Origin: Hevea brasiliensis
Lineage: Eukaryota; Streptophyta; Magnoliopsida; Malpighiales; Euphorbiaceae
Length of the DNA: 64,000 bases
Direction of reading: 5' to 3'
NCBI RefSeq assembly: GCF_030052815.1
Contig: NC_079505.1
Span: 64,403,399-64,467,398 of the forward strand
A program made the translations under genes and the position numbers. Within the stretch, counting starts at the first letter, position 1; every line of letters begins with the position of its first letter. Under the pieces are notes generated by a model, which did not search any database, had not been told where the DNA came from, and saw nothing but the letters and a program-made list of their open reading frames with translations. Shown here piece after piece: positions 1-10,847 of this stretch.

Positions 1-1495
1 GTTCATTTAGTCATTTTTTGTTAGGTCCAGAATTGAAATCCAAATTCAAGCCAAATTTAGGGCAATTTATGGTCATTTTCTGGGCAAGGTGTCTTTATGA
101 CATTTCTATCATTATGTCTTAGATTTTATCTCCAATTAGTCTCACACCAATTGGAGCTATATAACTCAACTTATAACCATCTAAGTGGACTGGACTCAAG
201 TTGTCCAGAATTTCAGCTCATTGGCACACCACCAATCCATCAATTCCATTCCTCAATTCAACATCAATACACATTCATGGCACATCATATGACCTTAATT
301 TACCATTACTACCATCAATTTAGTAACCTACCATAAAATACCCTAATTTTCATAAACCCTAATTTTTCCATTTTACTAATTCATGCAAAGTCATACAAGC
401 TTAACACCTAAATCATTAATGCCACTTCATATAAGCTCAATTCCATGCTCAATTCATTTAAAACACATCAAAACCCTAATCTTCAATTGTTGCCGAAATT
501 CATCCCTCCCCATATATGCATGATTTTCATGCTTTCCCATAATTCTCCCCATATTCAAACTCTATTCCATGCATATGTAATTAATTTAAACTTATAAAAC
601 ACTTACCTCTAGGGAAGCTTTCCAATCTTCAAAATCTTTCACTTGTTTCTTGAATTTCTCTCTTCTAATCTTCCACCCAAGGTAAATTATCAAGTTTTTA
701 TTGAAGTGGCTATGAAAATTATGGAATAAAACTAGGGTTTTAAGAGCTTAAATTGATCATTAATGGAGGAAAATGGAGAGATAGGGAGAGAGGGATATGG
801 CCGGCTAGTTTTAGAAGGAGAAGATGATATTTTTTACTTTTTATTTTTATGTCTTATCTCTTATATTTATCCCCAAAATTAATTAATTTAAATTGTAATT
901 TTTAATGGTGTCATGCTTAAGTCATGGTGATGTAATAATGGAATTAAAGTTAGAATTTTTCATTTCTTTTTTCTTTTCTTTCCCTACACTTATTCATTTT
1001 TAATTCCTTTTTCAATATTTTAATCTCACACAATTTAATAGACATCTAGGTCAAAAGTCACCTCTAAGAGTGAATTGACCAAAATGCCCCTCATCGAGTT
1101 ATAATCCATCTTTTAATAATGTCCAATGAGTCCTTAGGTTCTAATTCACTTATTTGTGCTTGTTCCCTCTTTATTTCCATGATTTTCTAGTTTCCAATAG
1201 TTTCACAATTATCCTTTAACTAAAGATGTCATGGGGTCTCATATGAATTTAGAGTAGCAACTGAGTTCGCAGCCGCTTCCCGGGTCGGTCACCCATCATC
1301 AAAACTCTAGGCTCATTTAACCTAATTGTGCTTCATTTCTTTTATTTTTATCCAACTTTATTTGGTCTTTATCAATTTTAGTTATAACTCCTCGGTGTGA
1401 TTTAAGTATAGTTCAAGACATTCTAGTTGTCCAAACAGACATTAATCACCGGAACAGTAGAATGTACAGACTACTTAATATGAGAGTGTTATGCA
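1..1495 (-). mobile_element. Truncated LTR of a Ty3/gypsy element (left part outside the window)
   Basis: The last 300 bases match the terminal region of the other LTRs in this window: a proofreading-like block with 'gggtcggtcacccatc', then 'tcaccggaacagtagaatgtac', then a terminal GTGTTA-type end near 1495. The first 200 bases hold the 'accaattggag' type motifs seen inside the other LTRs. No polypurine tract or primer site follows the end, so it may be a solo LTR. Orientation follows the other minus-strand elements. The exact end is approximate. Confidence 0.65.
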
Positions 1496-2703
1496 ACACC
1501 TGACAAACACAATATCTCAGCTCAATTTTCCTTTTAGTTTAGCCTTTCCTTTACAAATCAGTAGGTTTCTTTATTTTTTGATTTAGTATCAATTTCAATT
1601 TAGCCTTTTTATTTTCAATTCAAGCAATCAATTTATAATTCTTTAGCTAACATTTCATTTCTTGTAATCAAGATCTTCAATTTTCAATACAACTTATAAT
1701 TTCCTATTCATATTCCAGTTCTTGCAAATTAGCTCTTTAATTTTTCCGTAAGCCAATTTACAATTTTCTGCAAAAGTTTACATTTTAAAGTAGATCAGTC
1801 TTTCAATTTTTCAAAGCTTTCATTTACACTTTTTACACATTTATATTTTCTCAGCAAGTAATTTACTCTTTCAATCAAGCACAAATTTTACTTTTTTTGC
1901 ACATATTTACTCTTTGAAGCAATCAACCATGAACAATCTTTACATTTCAAGCACAATATTTACTCTTTCTTGCACAAGTGATATTTTAATTTCTTAACAG
2001 TCAATTCTAGTTCTCAAAATTTTTAAGTTGATCAAGTAGAGATCTTGATGAAGTGTATACTAATGGAGTCAAGGAACCCAAGAGAAAGTTCGGTATTTGT
2101 TCCTCGCTAATCATTTAGATTGGAAGTCAGAATGGTGCATTAACATTACAAACTCAAGATCTTAATGTCTCTGGCACGCCCGTAATTCAACACACACATA
2201 TGAAAAATGCCATGTCTGCTTTTTGACATGCTCAAATTGAGTGAAATCAATTTAGCATGAAAATAGGTACATGATGCAGAATTTTCTTGTTTGTAGAGCT
2301 TGAAATTGATATTTTAGTATTTTACTCGAGTAGTTCCTTCCTTATATTATGTATTCTTGTTTTGAAGGTTGCCTCAATAGTAGAGGGTGTAAGTTAGATT
2401 TTCTAATGATTCTGTATCAAATGAAACAAAATGCTTAGCCAAATTGGAACTAACCATGCACATTTGTTAAAATCTTTTTGCCAAAAGATTTTTGCTCTAT
2501 TTTATGGTTGATGTTTATCCTTTTAAGAGTGAGTGTTTACTAGGAGAATACTCCCAGCACATGGTCCAAGCTTTTTAGAAGTTTTTTCCCCTCTTATTTT
2601 CCAACATGCTTTCAGCCAACATCAGTAGTTATGTCTATTTATTAGGTCAGAAAACTTTACAAATACAAAGGGCATTTGAAATTGAATTTACTATTAATCA
2701 CAT
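1496..2703. other. AT-rich stretch with no recognised gene
   Basis: No ORF with a recognisable protein. The first 500 bases are pyrimidine-rich, with many 'tttcaatt/ttacactttt' runs of the kind seen in LTR or leader regions. Near 2171 there is 'ctctggcacgcccg', which resembles a motif I associate with leaders of Athila/Tat-type gypsy elements. That is a weak resemblance only, and no primer site or gag was found next to it. Confidence 0.4.
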
Positions 2704-2898
2704 TATGATGAGGAGACGCCACCATCGGAGCCACTTCCATTGTTCAAGGGTCCAATTACAAGAGCAAGGGCAAGGGAGTTGCAAAACTTGGTTAGTAGAC
2801 TTTGGAGGCTCCAAGAGGATCAGATTGGGCTTGGGCTTGGGCTTGGGCCTTTGGAGGATAAATGGATCAACTTCACACAATTGGACCTTGGAGCCTAG
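2704..2898 (+). pseudogene. Remnant of the C-terminal end of a gypsy polyprotein
   Basis: Read in the frame of GAG-GAG-ACG at about 2709, this gives an acidic, proline-rich stretch followed by FKGPITRARARELQN and ending LDLGA-stop at 2896-2898. The GPITRARA motif is a familiar tail of plant gag-pol polyproteins. A five-fold GLG run comes from a simple 'gggctt' repeat. The same sequence occurs inverted at about 4817-4998. Everything upstream of the tail is missing. Confidence 0.7.
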
Positions 2899-2929
2899 CC
2901 TCTAAAATATTCTATTTTTGTTTATTTAT

Positions 2930-3260
2930 GCCATGTGGCAGATTAGTTATTTGTAACTCATATAAATACTTGTCTTTTACATCAAAATGGGGGATAACTA
3001 ATATTAAACATTGAGAGAGCATTGATTTTTGGCCATCGTTGTCAATTGTAAGAGCTTTATGATTTCTTCTTTGTTTCTTGAATAGAACTTGGACTTAAGC
3101 AAATTGACCACTTACTTATTTTATCTTTATAATTAAGGTGCTCTAGCCTAGCTACTATTGTGTTTTGATTGGCTATCAATTCTGCCTTGTTTGTTATTAA
3201 AAGATCTAATTTCATCTTTAGATGTTGTGTCTCTAATCTGAATATTGGGGGTGTTCATCA
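2930..3260 (+). mobile_element. Short LTR-like segment ending in front of a tRNA primer-binding site
   Basis: Starts near 'tgccatgtggc' after the polyprotein stop and ends '...gttcatca' directly before a primer-binding site. It contains a TATA-like 'catataaatact' at about 2957. The first half is repeated inverted at 4632-4790. The start is a guess, because no second direct copy is available to fix the LTR boundary. Confidence 0.55.
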
Positions 3261-3262
3261 TT

Positions 3263-3274
3263 TGGTATCAGAGC
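3263..3274 (+). other. Primer-binding site for initiator Met tRNA
   Basis: TGGTATCAGAGC, the standard plant LTR-retrotransposon primer site, lies 2 bases after the LTR-like segment. It marks the start of an internal region that runs to the right. Confidence 0.8.
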
Positions 3275-4631
3275 AATTGGGCATCAAATAAGGTATTTAT
3301 CCTTAGATCTACTCTTTTAATTTCTGCCTAGAATCCTTCATTCACGTTCTATTTGTTGTTCATCACAATAGCATTCGGCTAAAGTGATTTTTCTAGGATT
3401 TTTTTTATAGTAGCTTCAAATCTGTCCGAATTTTTCATGTGTTTTGTTGAATATTTCTTGTTTCCTTAGTGATTTTTCATTCAAATCTGACATTAATACA
3501 TCATAGCTGAACACTCTACATTGGGTTTTAGATTTGATTTTTGCTTAAAATTGAGTTTTTGTTGTGTTTGTCTTAGGGTTGTAATCATTCAAGCTAATCT
3601 ATTTGTTCTTACTATTTTTTACCTCTTTAATTTGAATATCAAGCTTGAGAAAATTATTGATGATGCATCTGATGATTGGGAATTGATGTTGGTTTTTGGA
3701 TTGAATTAAAATCTGAGTTTGAATAAAAATAGGTGTTGTTTAGTTGTGTTTGGTTCGTGATTATTGCTGTTTGGCTGGCATTGGAAAATTATGATAAGTT
3801 ATTTGCATTAATTTCTAGGGTTACACTTAGCTGCTGATCTTGAAATTTAGTCTGTGATATTTTGAGGTATTTGGAACGTCACATATCAATTTGGGGGGTA
3901 GATGATGCTGTTTGGCTGTTGAATCAAATTTTACTCACAAACCAGCCAATTTTTTATTAACATAGTAAACCTGCCCAGAAAAATCTGAAAATTTTCTCAC
4001 TATTTAGATACCATCTCATTAGAGTCCAGATAAAATTTCAGCTTGAAATTTCATCATTTGGGTTGGAAACAAAATTTTTGACATAAACTAGTTATTTTCT
4101 GGTTTATATAGTAAACCCACCCTGAAAATTTTCCCACTATTTAGATATAATCTTAGTAGCCTCAAAAAAAAAAATGTCAGCTCGAAATTCCATCATTTGG
4201 ATTGGAAACAAAATTTTTTGACACAAACTGGGCATTTTCTGGTTTACATAGCAAACCCATCCAGAAAATTCTGAAATTTTACCAACAATTAGTCAGTTTT
4301 GAGATAGGTTTGTCCACAAAATTTCAGGACAAAACTCATTCATTTGGCCAGTGAACTGAATTATTGCATCTTATAGTGAAATTGTGCTATTGTTGGAAGT
4401 TGTGTGACTTGGCTATGATTTCTGGGATTTTGGCTTGATATTTGATCCTTAGGTTATTAGTTTTTCCAGGTTTACAAAATCTTTTCACTTATATTAATTG
4501 CTTTAATTTTGGAGTCTTCTTTTGTTTTATTTTGTGTCTCATTGCATATTTTTATTTACGTCTTGTTTCGTCTTGTTCTTGAATATTTTGATAAAGTTTG
4601 TGAGTATTTTATTTGTTTTGTGTTTAGGTTC
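3275..4631 (+). mobile_element. Non-coding internal (leader) region of the LTR element
   Basis: Lies between the primer-binding site and the inverted arm. No gag or pol is recognisable; the only ORF-like stretch (3521-3709) is AT-rich and resembles no protein I know. The region is T-rich and holds a three-unit tandem repeat (see separate entry). It could be the leader of a non-autonomous element whose remaining part was lost when the inverted arm was joined on. Confidence 0.5.
3945..4370. repeat. Tandem repeat of about 142 bp, nearly three units
   Basis: The landmark 'atagtaaacc' plus 'cc(c)agaaaa..ctgaaaatttt' recurs at about 3960, 4106 and 4249. Each copy is followed by 'cagct.gaaatt.catcatttgg.ttggaaacaaaattttt' in units 1 and 2, and by a degraded version in unit 3. 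Units differ by scattered substitutions and an A-run. Confidence 0.75.
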
Positions 4632-4998
4632 TAAAAAGAAGCAAAGGAAGAAATCATAAAACTCTCACAATTGACAGCGATGACTGAAAATCAATGTTCT
4701 CTCAATATTTGATATTAGCTATCCCCCATTTGATGTAGAAGATAAGTATTTATATGAGTTACAAATAACTAATCTGTCACATAGCATAAAGAAACAAAAA
4801 TAGAATATTCTAGATGCTAGGCTCCAAGGTTCAATTGTGTGAAACTGATACATTTGTCCTCCAAAGGCCCAAGCAAAATCTGATCCTCTTGGCACCTCCA
4901 AAGTCTACTAACCAAGCTTTGCAACTCCCTTGCTCTTACTCTTGTAATTGGACCCTTGAATAATGGAAGTGGCTCCGGTGGTGGCGTCTCCTCATCAC
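4632..4998 (-). mobile_element. Inverted copy of the polyprotein tail and LTR start
   Basis: The reverse complement matches 2704-3088 along its length: the GPITR polyprotein tail (stop at 4817-4819), the post-stop spacer, the TATA-like box and the following LTR bases. The GLG-repeat is shorter here. With 2704-3088 it makes a stem of roughly 370 bp around a loop of about 1.54 kb. Confidence 0.75.
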
Positions 4999-5005
4999 AT
5001 TATTT

Positions 5006-5945
5006 AAATTGTTAGGTCAATTGGCTAAAAAATTCAAATATTTACTTTTATTATTCGTTTCACCCAAATCAAACCTTTTTAAATTGAAGAAATTTTATCC
5101 TATCCTAAAATTTATCCCAAAATTCTAATTCGTGAATTACAATTTAGCTTATGAGTTTTGACAAAATCTATAATTTAACCTCTGTATTTTCAAAACTAAG
5201 CAATTTAGTCCCTGAGATTTGACAAAGCCTACAACTTAGTTCCTCCATTTAGTTAATCATTAATTATAGCAAAATTGACTAAATTGCCCTTACCTTTTAT
5301 ATTTTCTAGGAGAAAGAAACGAGAAGCCAGAAACTTCCTTACCCTGATCTGATCGTCACAAACTGTGGTCGAGTAGGGACTCGCCTCCTTCCACCAGACT
5401 ATCCTAAACAAACCCATAACTGCTAGAAACATGAAGATTGAAGCTTTAGGGAGAAATCTCGTGAGTCGATCACAACCCATAAACCCAATCTGACCGGATC
5501 TTTATTTCATCAATGCAAGAATTTTTTTTCTTTTCAAGAAATCAAAATTTCACTTATTAAAATTCAAAAATTATATATTGGGAAACTTAAGAAAAATTCC
5601 AAAACAAATCTAGAAAATTCTTAATATGAAGAAGATTTAATTTTGGAAAGAATAATATATTTATTATACTATTTAAATTAAAGCTTAAATTATAAGAGAC
5701 TAAATTGTAGGTTTTACTAAATTCTAAAGGCTAAATTGTTTGGCTTTGAAAAGTAGGAACTAAATTGTAAGGTTTGGCAAATTTCAATGACTAAATTGTA
5801 ATTTATCAAATTCTTATTTGAGTTTTGGATAAATTTGCTTTTATTTTAAAAGGTTTGGCTTACCTGCTTTAAATTAAAAGGTGAGGATAAAATGAGCAAC
5901 AAACACAAATATTTAAATTTATCCAGTCAATATGCCAAATTGTTA
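5006..5945. mobile_element. Non-autonomous Mutator-like inverted-repeat element with 9-bp TSD
   Basis: A perfect 9-bp direct repeat AAATTGTTA (5006-5014 and 5937-5945) flanks a 922-bp element at 5015-5936. The ends are inverted: the left starts ggtcaattggctaaa and the reverse complement of the right starts ggcatattgactggat. Both continue through 'aaatatttg/a' into about 240 bp of similar subterminal sequence rich in 'caatttagtccctg' motifs. Ends in GG with a 9-bp duplication fit the Mutator superfamily. The centre (about 5255-5690) has no recognisable protein. Confidence 0.72.
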
Positions 5946-7531
5946 TCTTCAATCCTACAAGTAATTAAGAGCATCTAAATTGACTTTTAAAAAAAAAAAA
6001 ATTTATCGTTACTTCTGTCACTTCTGTTAACTGTAACAACAATTCACAATATTTAATGTAGGTCCCATAAGGGTGAGCAAAAATCAATTATAACCGAAAA
6101 ATTAACTGAACTGTTTAAGTTGGACTTTTTAATTCATTCGGTTCAGTCTAGTTTCCATTTTTTTAAAATTCTTTGTTCTTTTTATCAAGAAATCAAAAAC
6201 CTAAAACTGATCGATTTTTCAATGTACGACCTTTTTAAATTATTTTATGGGAGAAGAATGCACTGGCCAAATAGACAAATGAAAGGTTTTTTATTCCTCA
6301 ATTAAGCGATTAATGCGAACAAAAATATATATATATATAATCCCAGTAGGAGTATCAAAAGCGACAGATGTAAATTTTTCACTACGAATTACAGAATTAT
6401 ATTTTAGCATATATGATCAGTATAATTCTTATATTATATTTCTTAATAAAAATAGAATTTAAATTTAAATAAGAAATTAATCTAAACAATCAAATTAAAG
6501 ATTTTCTAAATAATAATAAATTTATACATTATTTTTTAACCAATCAAAATAGAGGCAATTTGTATTACCACATTCAACCATATACCTTTTTGTCCATTCA
6601 CTTATTTCCCTCCTTTCCACTTTCATTATTCTTTATTTCATTTTTATATATATTATACATGACAAGAGAAAGAGAAGTCTAGTTGGTTTTCTCGTAGGAT
6701 GCGGTGAAGTTGGTCAATCAACCGTTATTTTCAAGCGGTATCAACAATAATAGCTACGGGACTAGGAAAAGAAAGGGAAATTCTTTGTATTGTGAAATGG
6801 ATGTAAATATAATAATTTTATTATAATAATTAATTATAATATGGGTTTCATGTGAATTTCATTATAATTAATAATTATGGCAAAACCATTACATGTATAG
6901 ATTTCACCAAATAAAAATTTGAAATATGAAATAATATATTTATGTTTTAAATTCATAATAGATTCATAAATAAGTATCAAATTTTAGAGCACAAATCTGT
7001 TTAAACATAGTGAAGGTCTCAAAATCTATCTTGCCTAAAGCTTTTGCTCTCAAGTTTTGACAAAGCAACCCAGTGAATCTTAGGTTCCATCCAGTCCCTT
7101 AATTACTCGCCCTGCAAAATCGACTAATCATTCGTTCTTTTTCTTACACATAGTTGTGGATAATAAAAGAACAACTCATGGCTTAAATAGAAATGGCTTT
7201 AACTGGCTATAACCTTAATCAAAACCTCTTTGCTGGCCTTAGCTAGACATGGTCTTCTTATTTGATTTACCCTTTTCTGTTTGGCATATAGATATCTTAA
7301 CGAGGAAGAGAAAAAAAGAAGATAACATATTCGAAAGCACTAATCAACATGGAGGGGAAAAAGTACAACAGTTAAATAAAAAAAATAAGAAAAAAAAAAA
7401 TCCTAGCCTTGTGCGGTAGTAAGGTCAACATCTCAAAACATGGCAGGGAATGTACTCAGTTTAAGTAGAAAGAAGAAGGTTCAGACCAGTGCACACACAT
7501 AAAACTGAGAGCAATACACTTGCATCAGAAA
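5946..7531. other. Spacer downstream of the HCT-like gene
   Basis: AT-rich, with A-runs near 5989, a short (TA)n near 6328-6342 and other low-complexity blocks. 7100-7531 lies just after the stop of the minus-strand HCT-like gene and should hold its 3' UTR. I could not find a clear AATAAA there. No other gene seen. Confidence 0.5.
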
Positions 7532-8903
7532 TCAAAACTGATAAAACAACCTTTGGAAGGATTGCATGTGATCTTCCTGCAGGAATATGGCCAATTGCCA
7601 ACTTCCATCATTACTTGGACTTCGTAATATGTATCCCTTGCCTTCAGGTGGATTTGCTGGCCTCACATATATGGGCTTTCCCATTCCAATATCAGCATCA
7701 TAGAAAGGCAGTCGCACCCAACTAATAATGCCGAGGTTTGGGCATCGACAAGAATGGGCGCCTATCAAGATAGGCGTTAGGTCATCCAATACTTCCAAGT
7801 AGTCATTAGCCGATCTCAGGTACTCATTGTCCATCCTTCTTATTTCCTTATCAATTCTTTCCACTGTGTCCTCTAACGTCTCTGATAGAACCTCACTAGA
7901 TAGGGCAATTAGTGCAGCAAAAAAGATTACGTTTCCAAAGAAGCAAGGTGGAAGTGGAGGATCCAATCTAGACCGACCATCAATGGCTATGCGTAACCTA
8001 GCAGGTTGATGATCGGATAAGCCACGTGCTTTGCATGTGCATCGCCATATATGTGCAGTTAAGATCTCATAGCTAGTGTAGTTTCTTTTCCCATCGCTGT
8101 TCTTTACCTTGGTTTTCAAGGTTTCAAGTTGTTGAGCTGTGATCTTAAAGATTTCAATACAATTTTGTTGTAATGTGTCGATTTGAGTGGGAGAGTCCAT
8201 GGGAAGTGGCTTTTCAAACTCAATGTGTTTAAATTTCGGGGTTGGTGGGACTCGGCAGCGGAGAATGGTCCGATCCATGAATGGTGGTGTGGTAATGGAG
8301 AGTCCTCGTGCAACATCACACCATGTGTTGATTAAATGGAGAGCCCCAAAACCATCTGCTAATGTATGATGAAATCGAAGTCCAAGAGATAGTCCACCAC
8401 ATTTAAACGTAGTTACCTAACAATAGAAAGTGCAGCTTAGTGTTCTTTCCAAGGGGGAAAAAATACAATAATAATAATAATAATAATGCTTGTACCTGTG
8501 CACCAAAAAGTGGGAAAGAAGAGATGCCTTGTGAATTGTCAACTGAAGGAATGAGTTGAGGAATTTCCACATTGAGCATCAAGTCACCAATGTCATCTAT
8601 TTCAGAGTCCGTTTGAGCCTCTATGAACAACACTCCCTCATTATTACAATTAATTTCAAGCCTACCATTGTCATCTCTTCCTAACCTCCCGGCCACTGGG
8701 TAAAATGGCACAAGAACTTTGCTTAAAGCCTCCTTAAGTGCCTTAGCTTCCAAGGAATTGGGATACTTATCTGACTTGTAAAAGTACACTGTAGGAACGT
8801 GGTTTCTTTCATGCAATAGATCTAAATTAGAGAGCCATTGATGCTGATTAGGCAAATCTTCTGCTGGGCGTATCATGCTCGATTCCTTTATGATGATCTT
8901 CAT
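7532..8903 (-). CDS. HCT-like BAHD acyltransferase (two exons)
   Basis: Likely cytosolic transfer of an acyl group from a hydroxycinnamoyl-CoA to an alcohol acceptor such as shikimate or quinate, in phenylpropanoid metabolism. Exon 1 is 8496-8903 and exon 2 is 7532-8416. Joining them in phase 0 gives 430 aa, the usual family length. The N-terminus (MKIIIKESSMIRPAE) matches the conserved HCT start, which supports this ATG. The catalytic HxxxD is intact as H153-T-L-A-D157, at the family's usual numbering, followed by G. Other marks are FYPVAGRLGRD, DGRSRL, FFGNVIF and CPNLGI. The second hallmark, DFGWG, is changed to DIGMG (residues 378-382). No stops or frameshifts, so it is probably functional, but the acceptor is uncertain. 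Other BAHD enzymes such as spermidine or tyramine acyltransferases are possible. It is the only intact cellular gene in the window. Confidence 0.9.
8417..8495 (-). other. Intron of the HCT-like gene
   Basis: A 79-bp phase-0 intron with donor CAG|GTACAAG and acceptor TTGTTAG|GTAACT. Splicing joins GAQ to VTTFKCGG, exactly the sequence expected in HCT proteins; without splicing the frame stops 30 codons later. The intron holds a (TAA)n microsatellite at about 8467-8486. Confidence 0.88.
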
Positions 8904-8955
8904 CCACCTATAGTTTTACAAAATCTGGTGTAATAGAAGGAAAACAACCAATTGC

Positions 8956-8964
8956 ATATATATA
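8956..8964 (-). promoter_or_regulatory. Candidate TATA box of the HCT-like gene
   Basis: A TATATATA run about 53 bases upstream of the ATG, between GTG-rich and CAA-rich sequence. Position suits a short 5' UTR. It is a pattern match only; AT-rich runs are common here. Confidence 0.4.
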
Positions 8965-9050
8965 CACACACCCAAATAAATGAAAGTTTTGACGTACCTT
9001 TATGGGTTAAGCGATAGAAGAATTCTTTGACTTACAAAATGGACTTGAAT

Positions 9051-10264
9051 CAGGTAGAGAATGGTGCTTGAAAATCTTATGAGAGAACTGGTTTGCTTGT
9101 TATGTAGCTTTTTTTTTCCCCCTCTATTATTGGAGGAATTATTCAGTACAACAGTATTTCGTGTAGGAATAGACACGATTTTCTTCTTCCCATATTCCAC
9201 TTGATTACAACCTACCACCTACCGCCAAATAACTATTTTTTATTTTTTGAAAAGTTTATAATTGGATCCTAAATTTTATAAAATTAATTATTTAATTTAT
9301 AAATATTACACTATATTATAATATAATCTCTAAATTTTTAAAATTTAATTATTTAATTTTAAAATTTCACACTATATCACACTTTAATTCTAATCATTTT
9401 AATATATAAAATTATTTATTCAAAGATAAAATTATTATAAATATTAAAATAATAAGAATTAAATTATTTTATATATTAAAATTTAAAAAGTTAAATAATT
9501 TTTTTCTTAAAATTTAAAAATTAATGCGTAACATCGTACAATTGCACTCGTGTTGCACGGATAAAAGAGACATATAAAATTATATATAGTATCAGGTAGA
9601 GAATGGCGCTTGAAAATGTTATGACGGAACTGTTTGTTATTGGAGTAATCATTAAGTACAACAGTATGTCGTGTAGGAATAGACACGATTTTCTTCTTCC
9701 CATGATCCGCTTGATTACAACCCACCAGCCACCTTCAAATAACTATTTTTTATTTTTTGAAAAATATAATTTGACCCCTAAAATTTATCCTATATTATAT
9801 TTTTTATCCCTAAATTTTAAAAAATTAATAATTTATTTTTTAAATTTTACACTATATTACAATATAATTTTTAAATTTTTAAAAATTAATTATTTAATTT
9901 TTAAATTTTACACTATATCATACTTTAATTCTTATAATTTTAATATATAAAATAATTTATTTCTTTTATAAATTGATGAAATTATTATAAATATTAAATT
10001 TATAATAGTTAAATTATTTTATATATTAAAATTAAAAAAATTAAATAATTTATTTTTTAAAACTTAAGAATTAAAGTATTATATAGTACAAAACTTAAAA
10101 ATTAAATAATTAATTTCTTAAATTTTAAAGATTAAAATATAATATAAAATAAAATTAAAAAATCAAATAATAAATTTTCCTTTATTTTTTGGTTTTTATG
10201 TTTTGTGGTATCAATCGCACACATTTTGCACGGATAAAAGAGACATATAAAATTATATGTAGTA
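9051..10264. repeat. Tandem duplication upstream of the HCT-like gene
   Basis: Two units, 9051-9594 and 9595-10264. Each starts caggtagagaatgg.gcttg, holds the block 'tcgtgtaggaatagacacga' and 'ttttcttcttccca', then an AT-rich fold-back stretch (about 9250-9525 and 9768-10190), and ends 'gcacggataaaagagacat' followed by 'ataaaattatat.tagtat'. A third start 'caggta' follows at 10265. ORF-like stretches in here are chance products. The AT-rich parts are inverted repeats ('ttaatatataaaatta' types) and may be a MITE carried in both units. Confidence 0.8.
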
Positions 10265-10685
10265 TCAGGTAAATTATTTAAAAATAATATGAAACTTAAT
10301 TACAACATTTATTTTAATTTATAACAAAATTAATAAAGATAAATATTAATAATCATAACAAGACTTTTATAAAATATTAGTAATCATAACAAGACTATTA
10401 TAAATTAAATTAAAATAATTATTAAACTTATTCTTATTCAAGTTTCTTATATTAAATCTACCGATAATTTTTTTTATTATTTTTAAGTGCAATTTACCCT
10501 ATTTGATGCGTTTGAAACACGTTGAAAAAGTGAATCTGGCCGACTTGCCCTTCACCAAATGTGTGTCTCCGCATTTTTGAGTTTGACCTTCAGCGCCTCG
10601 AAAAGGTTGAAAAGATGTTACAAAAGAAAAGGAGCCAGTGATTGGAAGAGAAATGCACCAAAATCATATACTCTAATTTAAATGC
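10265..10685. other. AT-rich spacer between the duplication and the MULE
   Basis: No gene. It begins with a short remnant of the duplicated unit and turns less AT-rich after 10500. It ends at the presumed left tip of the MULE. Confidence 0.5.
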
Positions 10686-10847
10686 GGGTAAATTTCACTT
10701 ATAGTATATTTATGGTAAAGTTATTAAATTTTAATTTCTTTACTTAAAAGTCATTAATTTTTAATTTTTACCAAAAACAAATAACTTTAGTCAATTTTCA
10801 ACAATAGCTCCGCTAATATAATAACGTGGCTAACCAACATGGCATTT
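10686..10847 (+). repeat. Left terminal inverted repeat of the MULE
   Basis: Outer end GGGTAAATTTCACTTATAG. Only the inner 27 bases can be compared with the right repeat, because the latter is truncated by an insertion. Confidence 0.6.

Noticed and set aside
2698..2880. Minus-strand frame rich in KPKP repeats
   Set aside because: Reverse reading of the 'gggctt' simple repeat in the polyprotein tail.
3263..3274. Primer-binding site as evidence for an endogenous pararetrovirus
   Set aside because: Caulimovirids also use Met tRNA, but no movement-protein or coat-protein sequence is present and the polyprotein tail is of gypsy type.
5253..5480. 75-codon open frame in the centre of the Mutator-type MITE
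   Set aside because: No recognisable domain; lies inside a transposon and could be chance. Only the possibility of captured DNA is noted.
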